Notes under the pieces: model-generated
Database searches by the model: none
Told to the model about the DNA's origin: nothing
The model's input: only the letters and a program-made list of their open reading frames with translations
Made by a program: the position numbers and the translations under genes
Assembly (NCBI GenBank): GCA_947487595.1
Contig: CANKXJ010000043.1
Coordinates: forward strand, 1 to 6,642
Reading direction: 5' to 3'
Source of the DNA: Actinomycetota bacterium
GTDB lineage: Bacteria > Actinomycetota > Actinomycetes > Nanopelagicales > Nanopelagicaceae
DNA length: 6,642 nucleotides
Part shown: positions 1-5,843 of the stretch, one piece after another
How the letters are laid out: each line of letters begins with the position of its first letter
Position numbering within the stretch: the stretch's first letter is position 1

Positions 1-214
1 AGATGCATTAGCCGGTGCAACAAAAATTGCCCAGCACATCGCCGAGCAACCACCTCAAGCAATTATTAATACTAAAGCACTGCTCAAGGCGCGCAACCAC
101 GAATCAGTGGCAGCAGTGATGAAGGCAGAGTTTGAAATCTTTGCCATGGCTTTGCAATCCGATGAAGCAATGGAAGCGTTTATGAAGTTTATGGCTAAGA
201 AGGGGAAATCATGA
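1..214 (+). CDS. Enoyl-CoA hydratase/isomerase family protein, C-terminal 70 residues (5' end outside window)
   Basis: The frame starting at base 2 is open to a TGA at 212-214 and gives the last 70 residues of a crotonase-superfamily protein. Recognisable are the helix IAQHIAEQPPQAI, then NTKALLKARNHESV, then an alternating hydrophobic/acidic helix ending EAMEAFMKFMAKKGKS. This is the usual C-terminal pattern of enoyl-CoA hydratases (IA..P..A...TK.L......V...M..E...F......S.EA.EA...F..K). The catalytic oxyanion-hole and glutamate region lies upstream of the window, so the exact reaction (hydratase, isomerase or other) cannot be read. Its stop overlaps the start of the next gene by ATGA, which implies co-transcription and translational coupling with the dehydrogenase and a shared role in acyl-CoA or lipid metabolism. 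Confidence 0.85.
   Translation, partial: DALAGATKIAQHIAEQPPQAIINTKALLKARNHESVAAVMKAEFEIFAMALQSDEAMEAFMKFMAKKGKS
201..205 (+). promoter_or_regulatory. Ribosome binding site of the SDR gene
   Basis: AGGGG lies 5 nt before the ATG at 211, inside the end of the hydratase gene. It supports this start and the ATGA coupling. It is one of only two clear Shine-Dalgarno sites in the window. Confidence 0.7.
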
Positions 215-1041
215 CACTTGCAGGAAAGCGCATATTCATCACAGGAGGATCTCGCGGTATTGGCTTAGCAATTGCTTTGCGCGCCGCAGCCGATGGTGCA
301 TCCGTAGCAATTGCGGCAAAAACCTCAGACCCTAATCCAAAACTTCCAGGAACTATTCACACAGCAGCCGCAGAAATTGAAGCTGCAGGTGGAAAAGCCC
401 TTGCTATTCAATGCGATCTTCGCGATGAGCTTCAGATTGAGGCCGCAGTTAATCAAGCAGCAGAAGCCTTTGGGGGAATAGATATTCTGGTCAATAATGC
501 CAGTGCTATTAATTTGACCCGCACAGATGCAACTCCAGCTAAGCGATTTGATCTTATGTTTGATGTGAACGTGCGAGGTACTTTTCTCACTTCTCAGGCT
601 GCTTTGCCACATCTTCGCAAATCAGCTGCCGATGGTCGTAATCCTCATATTTTGAACCTGTCACCACCGCTATCAATGAAGCCTATATGGTTTAAAAACC
701 ATGTGGCATACACCATGGCTAAATACGGCATGAGTATGTGTGTTTTGGGGATGGCTGAAGAGTTCAAGCGCGATGGAATTGCTGTGAATGCGCTGTGGCC
801 ACGAACTGTCATTGATACCGCTGCACTTCAAATGATTCCAGGAATTGATGCGCTAGCTGGGCGCAAGCCGGAAATCTTGGCAGATGCTGCATACATCATC
901 TTTAATCGACCAGCAAAAGAGTGCACCGGCAATTTCTTTGTAGATGACGAACTCTTAGCTTCAGAGGGAATCACTGATCTAGAAAAGTATTCTGTTACTC
1001 CAGGGACAAAGGATTTCCTTCTCGACTTCTTTCTTGACTAA
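211..1041 (+). CDS. Short-chain dehydrogenase/reductase, HSDL2-like (hydroxysteroid dehydrogenase-like protein 2, SDR part only)
   Basis: A classical 276-residue SDR oxidoreductase, expected to be cytosolic and NAD(P)-dependent. The Rossmann nucleotide-binding motif TGGSRGIG is at residues 11-18, the acidic turn CDL at 68-70, and the NNAS motif at 95-98. The catalytic residues are N120, S151, Y167 and K171 (YTMAK). The segments LNLSPPLSMKPIWFKNHVAY, KYGMSM, AVNALWP and the ending DFLLDFFLD are characteristic of the HSDL2 / citronellol-dehydrogenase-like subgroup as I remember it, and not of FabG. Animal HSDL2 carries an SCP2 sterol-carrier domain after the SDR part; this protein stops at the SDR part. 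The substrate is not readable; coupling to an enoyl-CoA hydratase suggests fatty-acid, isoprenoid or steroid side-chain oxidation. The start at 211 has a good ribosome binding site and gives the normal N-terminus for the family. Confidence 0.88.
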   Translation: MTLAGKRIFITGGSRGIGLAIALRAAADGASVAIAAKTSDPNPKLPGTIHTAAAEIEAAGGKALAIQCDLRDELQIEAAVNQAAEAFGGIDILVNNASAINLTRTDATPAKRFDLMFDVNVRGTFLTSQAALPHLRKSAADGRNPHILNLSPPLSMKPIWFKNHVAYTMAKYGMSMCVLGMAEEFKRDGIAVNALWPRTVIDTAALQMIPGIDALAGRKPEILADAAYIIFNRPAKECTGNFFVDDELLASEGITDLEKYSVTPGTKDFLLDFFLD

Positions 1042-1044
1042 GAT
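1039..1044 (+). promoter_or_regulatory. Candidate -10 box for leaderless copC-like transcript
   Basis: TAAGAT matches TANNNT, and 6 nt separate it from the ATG at 1051, which would place the transcription start at or next to the start codon. The first three bases are the TAA stop codon of the upstream dehydrogenase. No Shine-Dalgarno sequence precedes 1051, and no convincing -35 was seen. Confidence 0.4.
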
Positions 1045-1050
1045 GGCTAA

Positions 1051-1560
1051 ATGATGAAGAAAATTCTTGTACTTGCTGTTGCCTCTCTTTTTGCCCTTCC
1101 TATTACCGCATTTGCTCACGGAGAAATGGTCCAAGCAACTCCGGCAGTAGATTCAAATGTGCTCACAGCACCCACAGAGGTTTCAATTGAATTTGATGGA
1201 AAGCTTCAAATCATTGGAAATACCAACGTAAATTCAATTGAAGTAACTGATAATCAAGGTCAATTGATTTCATCTCCAACTTCAGTAGTTGAAGGCAACA
1301 AGATTTCAACTAAATTGCAGTTAACTGATATCACTGGCCTGGTTTCAGTGCACTATCGAATAGTTTCTGAAGACGGACATCCTGTTGAAGGCGATTACAG
1401 CTTCACCGTTGGTGAAACGCCAGTGGCGATAAGTGCCCAAAGTGAAGAAAGCGCTGGAGAAGAAGTTGCAGAAAGTGGCAGTAATTTGCTTGTGAATGGA
1501 ATCGGAATTTTGACTCTGATTAGCATTGCTTTCCTCGTTGTAAGGCGCATCAAGAAGTAG
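1051..1560 (+). CDS. CopC-domain copper-binding protein, secreted and membrane-anchored
   Basis: A 169-residue exported protein. Residues 1-22 are a signal peptide (MMKK, hydrophobic core, ending AFA). Cleavage after A22 would expose H23 as the first mature residue, which in CopC proteins is a Cu(II) ligand. A CopC beta-sandwich domain follows (about 23-121), starting HGEMVQATPAVDSNV and ending in the family signature SEDGHPVEGDYSFTV. D108 and H110 (D-G-H) match the other Cu(II) ligands known in CopC proteins. An acidic, Ser/Glu-rich linker (about 124-145) leads to a C-terminal membrane helix (about 146-164) capped by RRIKK, so the domain should sit outside the cytoplasmic membrane. No methionine-rich Cu(I) site is visible and no CopD domain or gene is adjacent. 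The role is inferred as copper binding or delivery. No Shine-Dalgarno is seen; an alternative start two codons in (ATG at 1054) changes little. Confidence 0.85.
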   Translation: MMKKILVLAVASLFALPITAFAHGEMVQATPAVDSNVLTAPTEVSIEFDGKLQIIGNTNVNSIEVTDNQGQLISSPTSVVEGNKISTKLQLTDITGLVSVHYRIVSEDGHPVEGDYSFTVGETPVAISAQSEESAGEEVAESGSNLLVNGIGILTLISIAFLVVRRIKK

Positions 1561-1563
1561 GCT
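1558..1563 (+). promoter_or_regulatory. Candidate -10 box for leaderless permease transcript
   Basis: TAGGCT, then 6 nt (TACCCA), then the ATG at 1570. Its first three bases are the TAG stop codon of the CopC gene. The stretch TAGGCTTA is repeated exactly in front of the RDD gene (5415-5422), also just before an ATG. No Shine-Dalgarno sequence is present. Confidence 0.45.
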
Positions 1564-1569
1564 TACCCA

Positions 1570-2991
1570 ATGCCAATTTTTGAATTAGAACTCAATGGTC
1601 CCAACCTGATTCAAGAATCAGAACGTCGGGGATCTGCGCGCTCATTGTTCTGGCCGTGGGCTGGGGCAAACGTCTCACTCTTAGCTCTCTCCTATGGTTC
1701 CTTTTTCTTAGGATTTGGCATCTCATTTAGGCAAGCCACATGGGCTGCAATTATCGGCACGATCTGTTCCTTTTTCTTAGTCGGTATTAGTTCTTTAGCT
1801 GGCAAGCGTTCAAATGCGCCGACAATGGTGTTAGCTCGAGCCTCCTTTGGAGTTAAGGGCAGCATCGTTCCTGGATTCCTCTCATATTTTATCTTCGTTG
1901 GATGGGAAACAGTTTTAGTCTCCCTAGCAACTCTTGCAACGGGGACTGTCTTTTCTAGAATTGGGGGAGTAGACCAGAACCTTGCTTTGATTCTTGGATT
2001 TGTAATAGCGGTATCACTCACCGTTTTTGGTGGAGTTCTAGGACTTGGCGTCATTATGAAGTTACAGAAAATATTGACGGTGATTACCGTTGTCATGACT
2101 GTTGTTTACATCTCACTAACTATCGACACAATCAATTGGAGTGCGGTAACTGCCATTAAGGATGGTTCAACTCAAGGCTTCATCGGTGCATTAATTTTCG
2201 GTGTGACCGGTATTGGACTTGGTTGGGTTAATTGCGCCGCAGATTACTCGCGTTATCTTCCTAGATCTGTTTCTAGCAAAGCAGTTGTGGGATGGACTGT
2301 ATTCGGGGCGTCGATTGTGCCCATCATTTTGGTCATCTATGGTGCAGCCCTGTCTGCTAGCAGCAAAGATCTCAGCCAAGCAATCGCTATGGATCCAATC
2401 GGTGCCTTAACTTCGCTATTGCCAACGTGGTTCTTAATTCCATTTGCTCTTGTTGCAATTTTAGGATTAGTTGGAGGAGCAATTCTTGACCTTTACTCTT
2501 CAGGGCTAGCCCTAGTCTCAATCGGCGTTCCAATCAAACGACACCAAGCAGCCATCATCGATGCATTTATCATGCTTGCAGGGTCTGTCTATATCGTCTG
2601 GGTCGCTGATAATTTCTTCTATCCGTTCCAAGGATTTCTCATCACATTGGGTGTTCCTGTTGCAGTGTGGTCGGCAATCTTTGTTGCAGATGTCATTATG
2701 CGAAAGAAGGCATACAGCGAGAGGGACTTATACGACCCACAAGGGATGTATGGATCAATCAACAAGGGATCTATCGTTTTGATGATTATTGGAACAATTG
2801 TTGGCTGGGGGTTAGTTACAAATTCCTTTGCTTCATGGTTATCGTGGCAGGGATATTTGCTATTTCTCATTGGTGGTAAAGATGGTGCTTGGGCATATGC
2901 CAACGTTGGAGTGATTGCAGCGTTGTTGATTGGTTTTACGGGACACATTCTCTTATCGAGAAAATCTATAGCTGAGCAGGAGTCCTTCTAA
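1570..2991 (+). CDS. NCS1-family cytosine/purine permease
   Basis: A 473-residue polytopic membrane protein with about 12 hydrophobic segments, the usual size for nucleobase:cation symporters of family NCS1 (Transp_cyt_pur). Family landmarks in order are an N-terminal cytoplasmic part with ERRGSARSLFWPWAGANVS (18-36), the conserved loop RSNAPTMVLARASFGVKG (80-97), GWETVLVSL (111-119) and GWVNCAADYSRYLP (218-231). These are followed by LDLYSSGLALVSIGVP (307-322) and the late segment with VAVWSAIFVADVIMRKK (364-380). It should import a nucleobase such as cytosine, or a related heterocycle, driven by H+ or Na+; the substrate cannot be fixed from sequence. No deaminase or purine-catabolism gene is next to it, so the context does not help. 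The gene starts 9 nt after the CopC stop without a Shine-Dalgarno site and overlaps the 3' end of the opposite-strand antiporter by 26 bp. Confidence 0.88.
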   Translation: MPIFELELNGPNLIQESERRGSARSLFWPWAGANVSLLALSYGSFFLGFGISFRQATWAAIIGTICSFFLVGISSLAGKRSNAPTMVLARASFGVKGSIVPGFLSYFIFVGWETVLVSLATLATGTVFSRIGGVDQNLALILGFVIAVSLTVFGGVLGLGVIMKLQKILTVITVVMTVVYISLTIDTINWSAVTAIKDGSTQGFIGALIFGVTGIGLGWVNCAADYSRYLPRSVSSKAVVGWTVFGASIVPIILVIYGAALSASSKDLSQAIAMDPIGALTSLLPTWFLIPFALVAILGLVGGAILDLYSSGLALVSIGVPIKRHQAAIIDAFIMLAGSVYIVWVADNFFYPFQGFLITLGVPVAVWSAIFVADVIMRKKAYSERDLYDPQGMYGSINKGSIVLMIIGTIVGWGLVTNSFASWLSWQGYLLFLIGGKDGAWAYANVGVIAALLIGFTGHILLSRKSIAEQESF

Positions 2992-3763
2992 GCCAGATGT
3001 ATCCAGCTAGCCCGGAGATAATCGCTGAAACAAATAACCCTAAACGCACTTGATCTAACTCCACCTCAGAGCGTGCAGCGATATCGGCAATTACTAAGGC
3101 AACAGTTAACCCCATACCGGCCAAGGTTGCAATGCCAGTGATCTCCTTAATACCAATATTTGCATGACCGCCAATTCTTAAAGCTACCCAAGCAAAAAGG
3201 GTGATTCCGATGATTTTTCCAACAGACCTGGCGATGATGATGGCGATAGTTGTTTGTGAAGTGAAAGCGCTGATATTGATATCAAGGGGAATATTAACAA
3301 TCACAATAACGGGCACAATGAAATATGTTGAAACTGGTGTTAAAACTTTGATTACTTTGTGGAGTGCATGAGTACGCAGGGGCAGAATAAATCCGATTGC
3401 GGCAGCACCTAAAGTTGTGAGAGCTTTTATAGGCTCTAAATCATCACCATAGAAGATTGCTAAGACGATGAGAGAAAAGAGATCATCAGCGATGGCAAGG
3501 GTTAAGAGAAATAAGCGCACATGTGGATTGACTCGCTTACCCAACAACGTGAGAACGCCTAGTGCAAGTGCGATATCTGTTGGCATAGATGCAGCCCAGA
3601 CATGAGAGCCCGGGTTAAGTAGTAGATAGATACTGGCCGGAACAATCATGCCTCCCAAAGCTGCAACGATTGGGACAACGGCTGTCTTGAAATCCTTGAC
3701 GCCATTTTTAATCTCTAGGCCAACTAGAAAGAAGAAGATGGCGATTAGGGCATCTAGGAACAT
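2966..3763 (-). CDS. Short NhaA-type Na+/H+ antiporter lacking the N-terminal helix and an internal segment
   Basis: A 265-residue membrane protein clearly homologous to NhaA, which is normally about 380-440 residues. It begins MFLDALIAIFFFLVGLEIK, which corresponds to helix II of E. coli NhaA; the 12 nt upstream of the ATG include an in-frame TAG, so no longer frame exists. Key residues appear kept: E17 (E. coli E78), TDIALALGV with D63 (D133), the ion-binding pair AIADD with D93/D94 (D163/D164), and VGKIIG with K183 (K300). Spacing D63-D93 is 30 residues, as in E. coli, but D94-K183 is 89 instead of 136, so about 47 residues are absent, roughly helices VI-VII. The ending GLAGYIWLRRTPAQL is normal for the family. 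It may be a reduced functional variant or a decaying gene; the open frame and intact motifs favour the former. E. coli comparisons are from memory, not an alignment. Confidence 0.85.
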   Translation of the reverse strand: MFLDALIAIFFFLVGLEIKNGVKDFKTAVVPIVAALGGMIVPASIYLLLNPGSHVWAASMPTDIALALGVLTLLGKRVNPHVRLFLLTLAIADDLFSLIVLAIFYGDDLEPIKALTTLGAAAIGFILPLRTHALHKVIKVLTPVSTYFIVPVIVIVNIPLDINISAFTSQTTIAIIIARSVGKIIGITLFAWVALRIGGHANIGIKEITGIATLAGMGLTVALVIADIAARSEVELDQVRLGLFVSAIISGLAGYIWLRRTPAQL

Positions 3764-3769
3764 GGCATA

Positions 3770-3775
3770 AATCTA
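3770..3775 (-). promoter_or_regulatory. Candidate -10 box for leaderless nhaA-like transcript
   Basis: On the minus strand TAGATT is followed by 6 nt (TATGCC) and then the ATG at 3763. No Shine-Dalgarno sequence precedes this start. The box lies just past the glnA terminator hairpin, so the short antiporter gene would have its own promoter. No recognisable -35 was found. Confidence 0.4.
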
Positions 3776-3789
3776 CTATGTCGGGATAT

Positions 3790-3823
3790 AACAATGCCCG
3801 CACCAATTGGCACGGGCATTGTT
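3790..3823 (-). terminator. Hairpin terminator of glnA
   Basis: An 11-bp perfect inverted repeat: 3790-3800 (AACAATGCCCG) pairs with 3813-3823 (CGGGCATTGTT) around a 12-nt loop. In the minus-strand RNA the loop can pair further through U-G, G-U and two C-G pairs, leaving a very short AAUU turn. It begins 10 nt after the glnA stop codon and is followed on the minus strand only by a short, mixed TTATAT tract, so it is a strong hairpin with a weak U-tail. Confidence 0.75.
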
Positions 3824-3833
3824 GTAAGTGTTT

Positions 3834-5264
3834 TTAGATGTCGAAATACAGCTCAAACTCAGCTGGATGTGGACGCAAACGAACATAATCAACTTCTTGC
3901 TTGCGCTTGAATTCGATCCATGTCTCGATGAGGTCCTTCGTAAATACTCCACCCTTGAGCAAGAACTCGTGATCGCGCTCTAGGTTGTTGAGTACTTCAT
4001 CAAGTGATCCTGGTACCTGTGGAATTGCAGCAGCCTCTGCTCCAGTTAGTTCATACAAATCTTTATCTACTGGGGCAGGTGGTTCGATCTTGTTGATGAT
4101 TCCATCAAGACCGGCCATCAACATCGCAGCAAATGCTAGATATGGATTTGATGATGGATCTGGGCAACGGAACTCAATGCGCTTTGCCTTTGGATTGGAT
4201 CCAGTAATTGGGATACGGATACAAGCTGAACGGTTACGAGCTGAGTAAACAAGGTTTACTGGTGCTTCATAACCTGGAACTAAGCGGCGGTATGAGTTAA
4301 CAGTTGGGTTAGTGAAAGCAAGCAATGACGGTGCGTGCTTGAGAAGGCCACCGACATAGTGACGGGCCAAGTCTGAAAGATCGCCGTAGCCATCACCGAA
4401 GAACAATGGCTTGCCATCTTTCCAGAGTGATTGGTGAACGTGCATACCTGAACCGTTATCACCAAAGAGTGGCTTTGGCATAAAGGTTGCAGTCTTTCCA
4501 CCCTGCCATGCAGTGTTACGAACTACGTACTTAAACTTCATTAACTCATCACCGGCATGCAAAATATCTGTGAAGCGATAGTTAATTTCCATCTGACCCG
4601 CTGTGCCAACTTCGTGGTGTGAGCGCTCAACTAGAAGGCCAACTTTTCCAAGTTGCATAACCATCTCATCGCGAAGATCAGCAAATTGATCTGTTGGAGA
4701 TACAGGGAAGTATCCACCCTTGATGCGAGTGCGGTATCCGCGGTTGGGAGTTCCATCTGCATCTTCTTTAATTCCTGTATTCCAAGCACCTTCATAAGAA
4801 TCAATCTCATGATAAGCAGTGTTGATATCAGTCTTAAAGCGAACACGATCAAAAACATAAAATTCAGCTTCTGGTGCAAAGAATGCTGTGTCAGCAATTC
4901 CTTGAGCACGCATGAAGTCAACTGCCTTTGCAACAACACCACGTGGGTCACGACTATATGGTGAGTTATCAACTGGGTTATGGACAGAGAAGATAATGAC
5001 AAGAGTCTTCTCTTTACGGTATGGGTCGATGAATGCAGATTCTGGAACTGGTAGCAGTTTCATATCTGATTCATGGATTGACTGGAAACCGCGAATTGAT
5101 GAACCATCAAACATCAGACCATCTGTAAAGACAGCCTCATCAAATGATTCAACAGGAACGTTGAAGTGGTGCTGGATACCTGGAAGATCTGTAAAGCGCA
5201 CGTCAACGAGCTTTATGTCTTCCTTCTTGATATATGCAAAAATTTCTGCAGAGTTCTTAAACAT
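3834..5264 (-). CDS. glnA: Glutamine synthetase, type I
   Basis: A full-length 476-residue GSI that makes glutamine from glutamate, ammonia and ATP as a cytosolic dodecamer, the central step of ammonia assimilation. Motifs in order are the Asp loop MFDGSSIRGF (51-60), the metal-binding PEAEFYVF (131-138), the ATP-side KPLFGDNGSGMHVHQSLW (264-281), NPTVNSYRRLVPGYEAPVN (319-337) carrying the flap glutamate E333, ARNRSA (342-347), and EFRCPDPSSNPYLAFAAM (364-381). Y404 in KDLYEL sits where GSI-beta enzymes are adenylylated by GlnE. The next residues (TGAEAAAIPQVP) lack the PPEE usually found there. The start at 5264 has a clear GGGAGA ribosome binding site, and the N-terminus is normal for the family. 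The gene is transcribed alone, with a terminator behind it and a divergent RDD gene ahead, an order shared with other actinobacteria. Confidence 0.97.
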   Translation of the reverse strand: MFKNSAEIFAYIKKEDIKLVDVRFTDLPGIQHHFNVPVESFDEAVFTDGLMFDGSSIRGFQSIHESDMKLLPVPESAFIDPYRKEKTLVIIFSVHNPVDNSPYSRDPRGVVAKAVDFMRAQGIADTAFFAPEAEFYVFDRVRFKTDINTAYHEIDSYEGAWNTGIKEDADGTPNRGYRTRIKGGYFPVSPTDQFADLRDEMVMQLGKVGLLVERSHHEVGTAGQMEINYRFTDILHAGDELMKFKYVVRNTAWQGGKTATFMPKPLFGDNGSGMHVHQSLWKDGKPLFFGDGYGDLSDLARHYVGGLLKHAPSLLAFTNPTVNSYRRLVPGYEAPVNLVYSARNRSACIRIPITGSNPKAKRIEFRCPDPSSNPYLAFAAMLMAGLDGIINKIEPPAPVDKDLYELTGAEAAAIPQVPGSLDEVLNNLERDHEFLLKGGVFTKDLIETWIEFKRKQEVDYVRLRPHPAEFELYFDI

Positions 5265-5267
5265 GCT

Positions 5268-5273
5268 TCTCCC
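5268..5273 (-). promoter_or_regulatory. Ribosome binding site of glnA
   Basis: GGGAGA on the minus strand, 3 nt before the ATG at 5264. Together with the 163-bp gap upstream it indicates that glnA, unlike most genes here, is translated from an mRNA with a leader. Confidence 0.7.
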
Positions 5274-5345
5274 AATTCACATGGATACATAGATGGTGTA
5301 TCAGTGCAGATTTTCTCGACTTTGAGCTCTCTGCTTTGTGGCCCA

Positions 5346-5351
5346 AGAATA
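5346..5351 (-). promoter_or_regulatory. glnA: Possible -10 box of the glnA promoter
   Basis: TATTCT on the minus strand is the only TANNNT hexamer between the start codon and the pentamer series at 5373-5399. It would give a leader of roughly 75 nt. No clear -35 element is present at the right distance, which would suit an activator-dependent promoter. Weak evidence. Confidence 0.25.
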
Positions 5352-5372
5352 AGTCGCAAAAGGCAAAATGGC

Positions 5373-5399
5373 CTAACCGCCCTGTTACATCCATGTTAA
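5373..5399. promoter_or_regulatory. Candidate GlnR-like nitrogen regulator binding site
   Basis: Read on the plus strand: CTAAC, 6 nt, GTTAC, 6 nt, GTTAA. The three related pentamers recur every 11 bp. The reported GlnR consensus of streptomycetes is two GTnAC/GAAAC-type half-sites separated by 6 nt, and glnA is a classical GlnR target. The site lies 109-135 nt upstream of the glnA start and 29-55 nt upstream of the RDD start, so it could act on either gene. The half-sites are not perfect matches and the presence of GlnR in this organism is unknown. Confidence 0.35.
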
Positions 5400-5414
5400 G
5401 AATTTACGGGGCGA

Positions 5415-5420
5415 TAGGCT
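5415..5420 (+). promoter_or_regulatory. Candidate -10 box for leaderless RDD-gene transcript
   Basis: TAGGCT, then 7 nt, then the ATG at 5428. The surrounding TAGGCTTA is identical to the sequence before the permease start. There is no Shine-Dalgarno sequence, only a C-rich stretch, directly before the ATG. Confidence 0.45.
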
Positions 5421-5427
5421 TAGCCCC

Positions 5428-5799
5428 ATGAGCTACCCATTCATCCGAACCACCTATGGACGCCGCATGGGCGCTCTGGCCCTTGATTGGTTGGCGTGCA
5501 TGTCAATTGTTGGGGCCTTTTCTGGAGGTTTGTTTGCGGTGGACCCGCTTAGACCCCTCTGGATCTTCCTATTGTTTTTTGCGCAGATGTGGATTTTCAC
5601 CGCTTTGAAAGGTGGAACTCTCGGTCATCACCTCTTTGGAATGAAGGTTGTTCGATTTGAGGATGGTGGACCACTCTCTATTCGACAGGCTCTGATTAGA
5701 ACAATTCTGGTGATGCTTGTGATTACTGCGGTTACTTTTGATGAGAACGGCCGTGGAATCCATGAGCGATTAAGCGGATCGGTGCTTACAAGAAGCTAG
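5428..5799 (+). CDS. RDD-family small membrane protein
   Basis: A 123-residue protein with the RDD-family plan. The first helix carries the conserved Arg and Asp (GRRMGALALDWLACM, residues 11-25) and a second hydrophobic segment spans about 43-60. The signature KGGTLGHHLFGMKVVRFEDG follows (61-80), then a third helix (about 89-104) and the ending GIHERLSGSVLTRS, the usual HDR-type C-terminus. RDD proteins are integral membrane proteins; a few are implicated in ion transport, but for this small actinobacterial type the function is unknown. An RDD gene divergent from glnA and next to a DUF4191 gene is the arrangement I recall in Mycobacterium (Rv2219A) and Streptomyces. The start fits both the family N-terminus and the leaderless promoter signal. 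Confidence 0.85.
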   Translation: MSYPFIRTTYGRRMGALALDWLACMSIVGAFSGGLFAVDPLRPLWIFLLFFAQMWIFTALKGGTLGHHLFGMKVVRFEDGGPLSIRQALIRTILVMLVITAVTFDENGRGIHERLSGSVLTRS

Positions 5800-5831
5800 A
5801 TCAATTTTGAATCAATCAAGTTAACTCCGCT

Positions 5832-5837
5832 TACACT
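5832..5837 (+). promoter_or_regulatory. Candidate -10 box for leaderless S51-hydrolase transcript
   Basis: TACACT, then 6 nt (TACCGA), then the ATG at 5844. A TTGAAT that might serve as a -35 lies 19 bp upstream, longer than ideal. No Shine-Dalgarno sequence is seen in the 44-bp gap after the RDD gene. Confidence 0.45.
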
Positions 5838-5843
5838 TACCGA

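Noticed and set aside
1043..1054. Three-codon ORF (ATG GCT AAA TGA, M-A-K) between the SDR and CopC genes, with its stop overlapping the CopC start.
   Set aside because: It has no ribosome binding site and overlaps the proposed -10 box; so short an ORF is expected by chance.
1697..1780. Exact 15-bp direct repeat GTTCCTTTTTCTTAG at 1697-1711 and 1766-1780, 69 bp apart in the same frame.
   Set aside because: Both copies encode SFFL in membrane helices of the permease; similar codons for Phe/Leu explain it and there is no sign of slippage or a mobile element.
1692..2096. 134-codon open frame on the minus strand inside the permease gene.
   Set aside because: Its protein is Pro/Lys/Thr-rich with no recognisable domain and is the reverse shadow of hydrophobic codons in a well-supported gene.
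4631..5292. Several open frames of 100-126 codons on both strands inside glnA.
   Set aside because: glnA is unambiguous along this stretch; the others show no domains or start signals.
5389..5398. Short inverted repeat ACAT-CC-ATGT upstream of the RDD gene as a possible operator.
   Set aside because: The arms are only 4 bp and overlap the better explained pentamer series.
5265..5427. Possible riboswitch or glnA-type RNA in the glnA leader.
   Set aside because: Only a 4-bp hairpin (AGGC/GCCT) was found; no conserved riboswitch elements were recognised, and the known glnA RNA motif is, to my knowledge, cyanobacterial.
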